The position numbers and the translations under genes are program-made. The notes below the pieces were generated by a model, which was not told the origin of the DNA, searched no databases, and was given only the letters and a program-made list of their open reading frames with translations. A DNA stretch of 41,070 nucleotides from Anaerolineaceae bacterium (GTDB taxonomy: Bacteria > Chloroflexota > Anaerolineae > Anaerolineales > Anaerolineaceae). Shown piece by piece: positions 40,057 through 41,070 of this stretch. The DNA lies in assembly GCA_020845515.1 (NCBI GenBank), contig JADLFQ010000020.1:1-41070 (forward strand), given 5' to 3'. Numbering within the stretch: position 1 is the stretch's first letter; each line of letters starts with the position of its first letter.

Positions 40057-41070
40057 ATGAAGCGTTTGTTTGTTGTCGTTGCTCTTGTGTCCATGCTCGC
40101 GGTTGCGGCTTGCTCTCCGGCAGCCCCCGCCGCGCCCACGGATGCCCCCAAGAAAGCCGAAGACTTTAAGGTCGGGCTGCTCAGCCCTGGCCCTGTTAAC
40201 GATCAAGGCTGGAACCAGATGGCCTACGACGCCCTTAAACAGATGGAATCAAAGCTGGGCGTGAAGACGAGCTATGTTGAACTGAGCGAATCGCCGGCGG
40301 AATTTGAAAAAGCTTTCCGCGATTACGCCAATCAGGGCTACCAGATGGTGCTCGGACACGGCAGCCAGTTTCAAGACGCCGCGATCGCGGTTGCCAAAGA
40401 CTTTCCCAACACCTACTTCTTCCTCTCCGGCAGCCGGTATGACGGCCCTGCTGAAGGCAATCCCAATGTGATTGGACTGAACATCGAGTCCAGCCAGGCG
40501 TTCTACGTGTTCGGTGTGATTGCAGCCAAGATGGGAAAGGGCGGCGGTGTTATTGGCGGACAGGAGATCCCTCCGATCGTCGAGACCACTACCGGCTTCA
40601 CCAATGGTGCAAAATCGGTTGATCCGAACTTTAAGGTAAGCATTACTTACCTGGGCAACTGGACGGACATTGCCGCAGCGAAAGAAGCTGCCATCAGCAT
40701 GGTTGACGGCGGGGTTGATTTTCTGCTGGCGGATGCTAACATTGCCGGAAACGGCGTTTACCAGGCCATCGGCGAGAAAGGGGTGTGGGGCTTTGGCACC
40801 TATATCTCCGCTGACCAAGCCAACGATTTTTCGATGGCGCCCGGCCACATTTTGGCCAACTATGTCAATGATTACGGCGCGGGTCTGGTCAACATCGCCG
40901 AGAAGCTGAGCAAGGGCGGCTGGACACCCGAAGGCAACATTGGATTTGGATTAAAAGACTCCAACGTGCTGTATATCACCTATAATGACAGCGCCGAGAA
41001 CCCCATCCCTGCTGATGTAAAGCAGGCGGCGGAAGAGGCCATCAAAAAGATCACCAGCGGCGAGGTTAAC
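40057..41070 (+). CDS. BMP family ABC substrate-binding lipoprotein 3 (cut by window edge)
   Basis: This gene is open to the right edge: 338 codons are visible with no stop. The product has a lipoprotein signal ending AVAAC (C19), a short linker and a BMP/PnrA-type binding fold. GPVNDQGWNQMAYDAL, SPAEFEKAFRDYANQGYQMVLGHG and YLGNWTDIAAAKEA closely match the lipoprotein at 26312, more than the one at 32824. So it probably binds a ligand similar to that of lipoprotein 1. Judged from lipoprotein 1, only a few C-terminal residues are missing. It has its own promoter. Its transporter genes may lie beyond the window, or it may serve importer 1. Confidence 0.92.
   Translation, partial: MKRLFVVVALVSMLAVAACSPAAPAAPTDAPKKAEDFKVGLLSPGPVNDQGWNQMAYDALKQMESKLGVKTSYVELSESPAEFEKAFRDYANQGYQMVLGHGSQFQDAAIAVAKDFPNTYFFLSGSRYDGPAEGNPNVIGLNIESSQAFYVFGVIAAKMGKGGGVIGGQEIPPIVETTTGFTNGAKSVDPNFKVSITYLGNWTDIAAAKEAAISMVDGGVDFLLADANIAGNGVYQAIGEKGVWGFGTYISADQANDFSMAPGHILANYVNDYGAGLVNIAEKLSKGGWTPEGNIGFGLKDSNVLYITYNDSAENPIPADVKQAAEEAIKKITSGEVN

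Overview
The window looks like chromosomal DNA of an Anaerolineae-type Chloroflexota bacterium. This is inferred from several things: lipoproteins with a Cys lipobox followed by Ala/Pro/Thr-rich linkers, exported Dsb-cyclophilin fusions, a Ycf45-like R3H-type ATPase beside thymidylate kinase, and several BMP-type transporters. There is no rRNA marker, so this is a judgement from gene style. I saw no tRNA, rRNA, insertion sequence, CRISPR array or phage gene.

Left part (1-10.9 kb). A transaldolase-like enzyme and a GT39-like membrane glycosyltransferase lie on the minus strand. Facing away from them is a plus-strand pair, an MBOAT (AlgI-type) acyltransferase overlapping an AlgJ/AlgX-type SGNH protein, which probably O-acetylates a surface or exported polysaccharide. 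A membrane GGDEF-EAL protein with intact motifs follows. Convergent to it are ComEC, with a metallo-beta-lactamase-position domain lacking its metal motif, and an ICMT-like methyltransferase.

Middle part (11-23.9 kb). A minus-strand series runs R3H-type ATPase, tmk, two tandem Dsb-cyclophilin lipoproteins, a PrsW-like protease, DedA and PlsC, followed downstream by an XRE-cupin regulator with its own promoter. The second Dsb-cyclophilin gene has an in-frame TGA exactly at the first Cys of its CPYC active site. A hairpin follows at the position and with the loop expected of a bacterial SECIS. I read it as a selenocysteine lipoprotein beside its Cys paralogue, and this is the most interesting item in the window. 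A CDF metal transporter and an aminotransferase follow on the plus strand, then a PerR-like regulator and catalase on the minus strand with candidate operators.

Right part (24-41 kb). A lipoprotein built of two copies of a ~215-residue domain with a GHSCGAT motif stands next to a large accessory transport region. That region holds two complete BMP-type (nucleoside/basic-membrane-protein) ABC importers, each with a binding lipoprotein, a double-ATPase and two permeases. Between and after them are a D-2-hydroxyacid dehydrogenase-like protein that lacks the usual catalytic Arg, an M20 metallohydrolase, an unrecognised 274-residue protein and a third binding lipoprotein cut by the window edge. 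The arrangement suggests uptake and processing of nucleoside-like or related small molecules. The intergenic regions carry several perfect inverted repeats, terminators and a promoter followed by two copies of a GntR-like palindrome.
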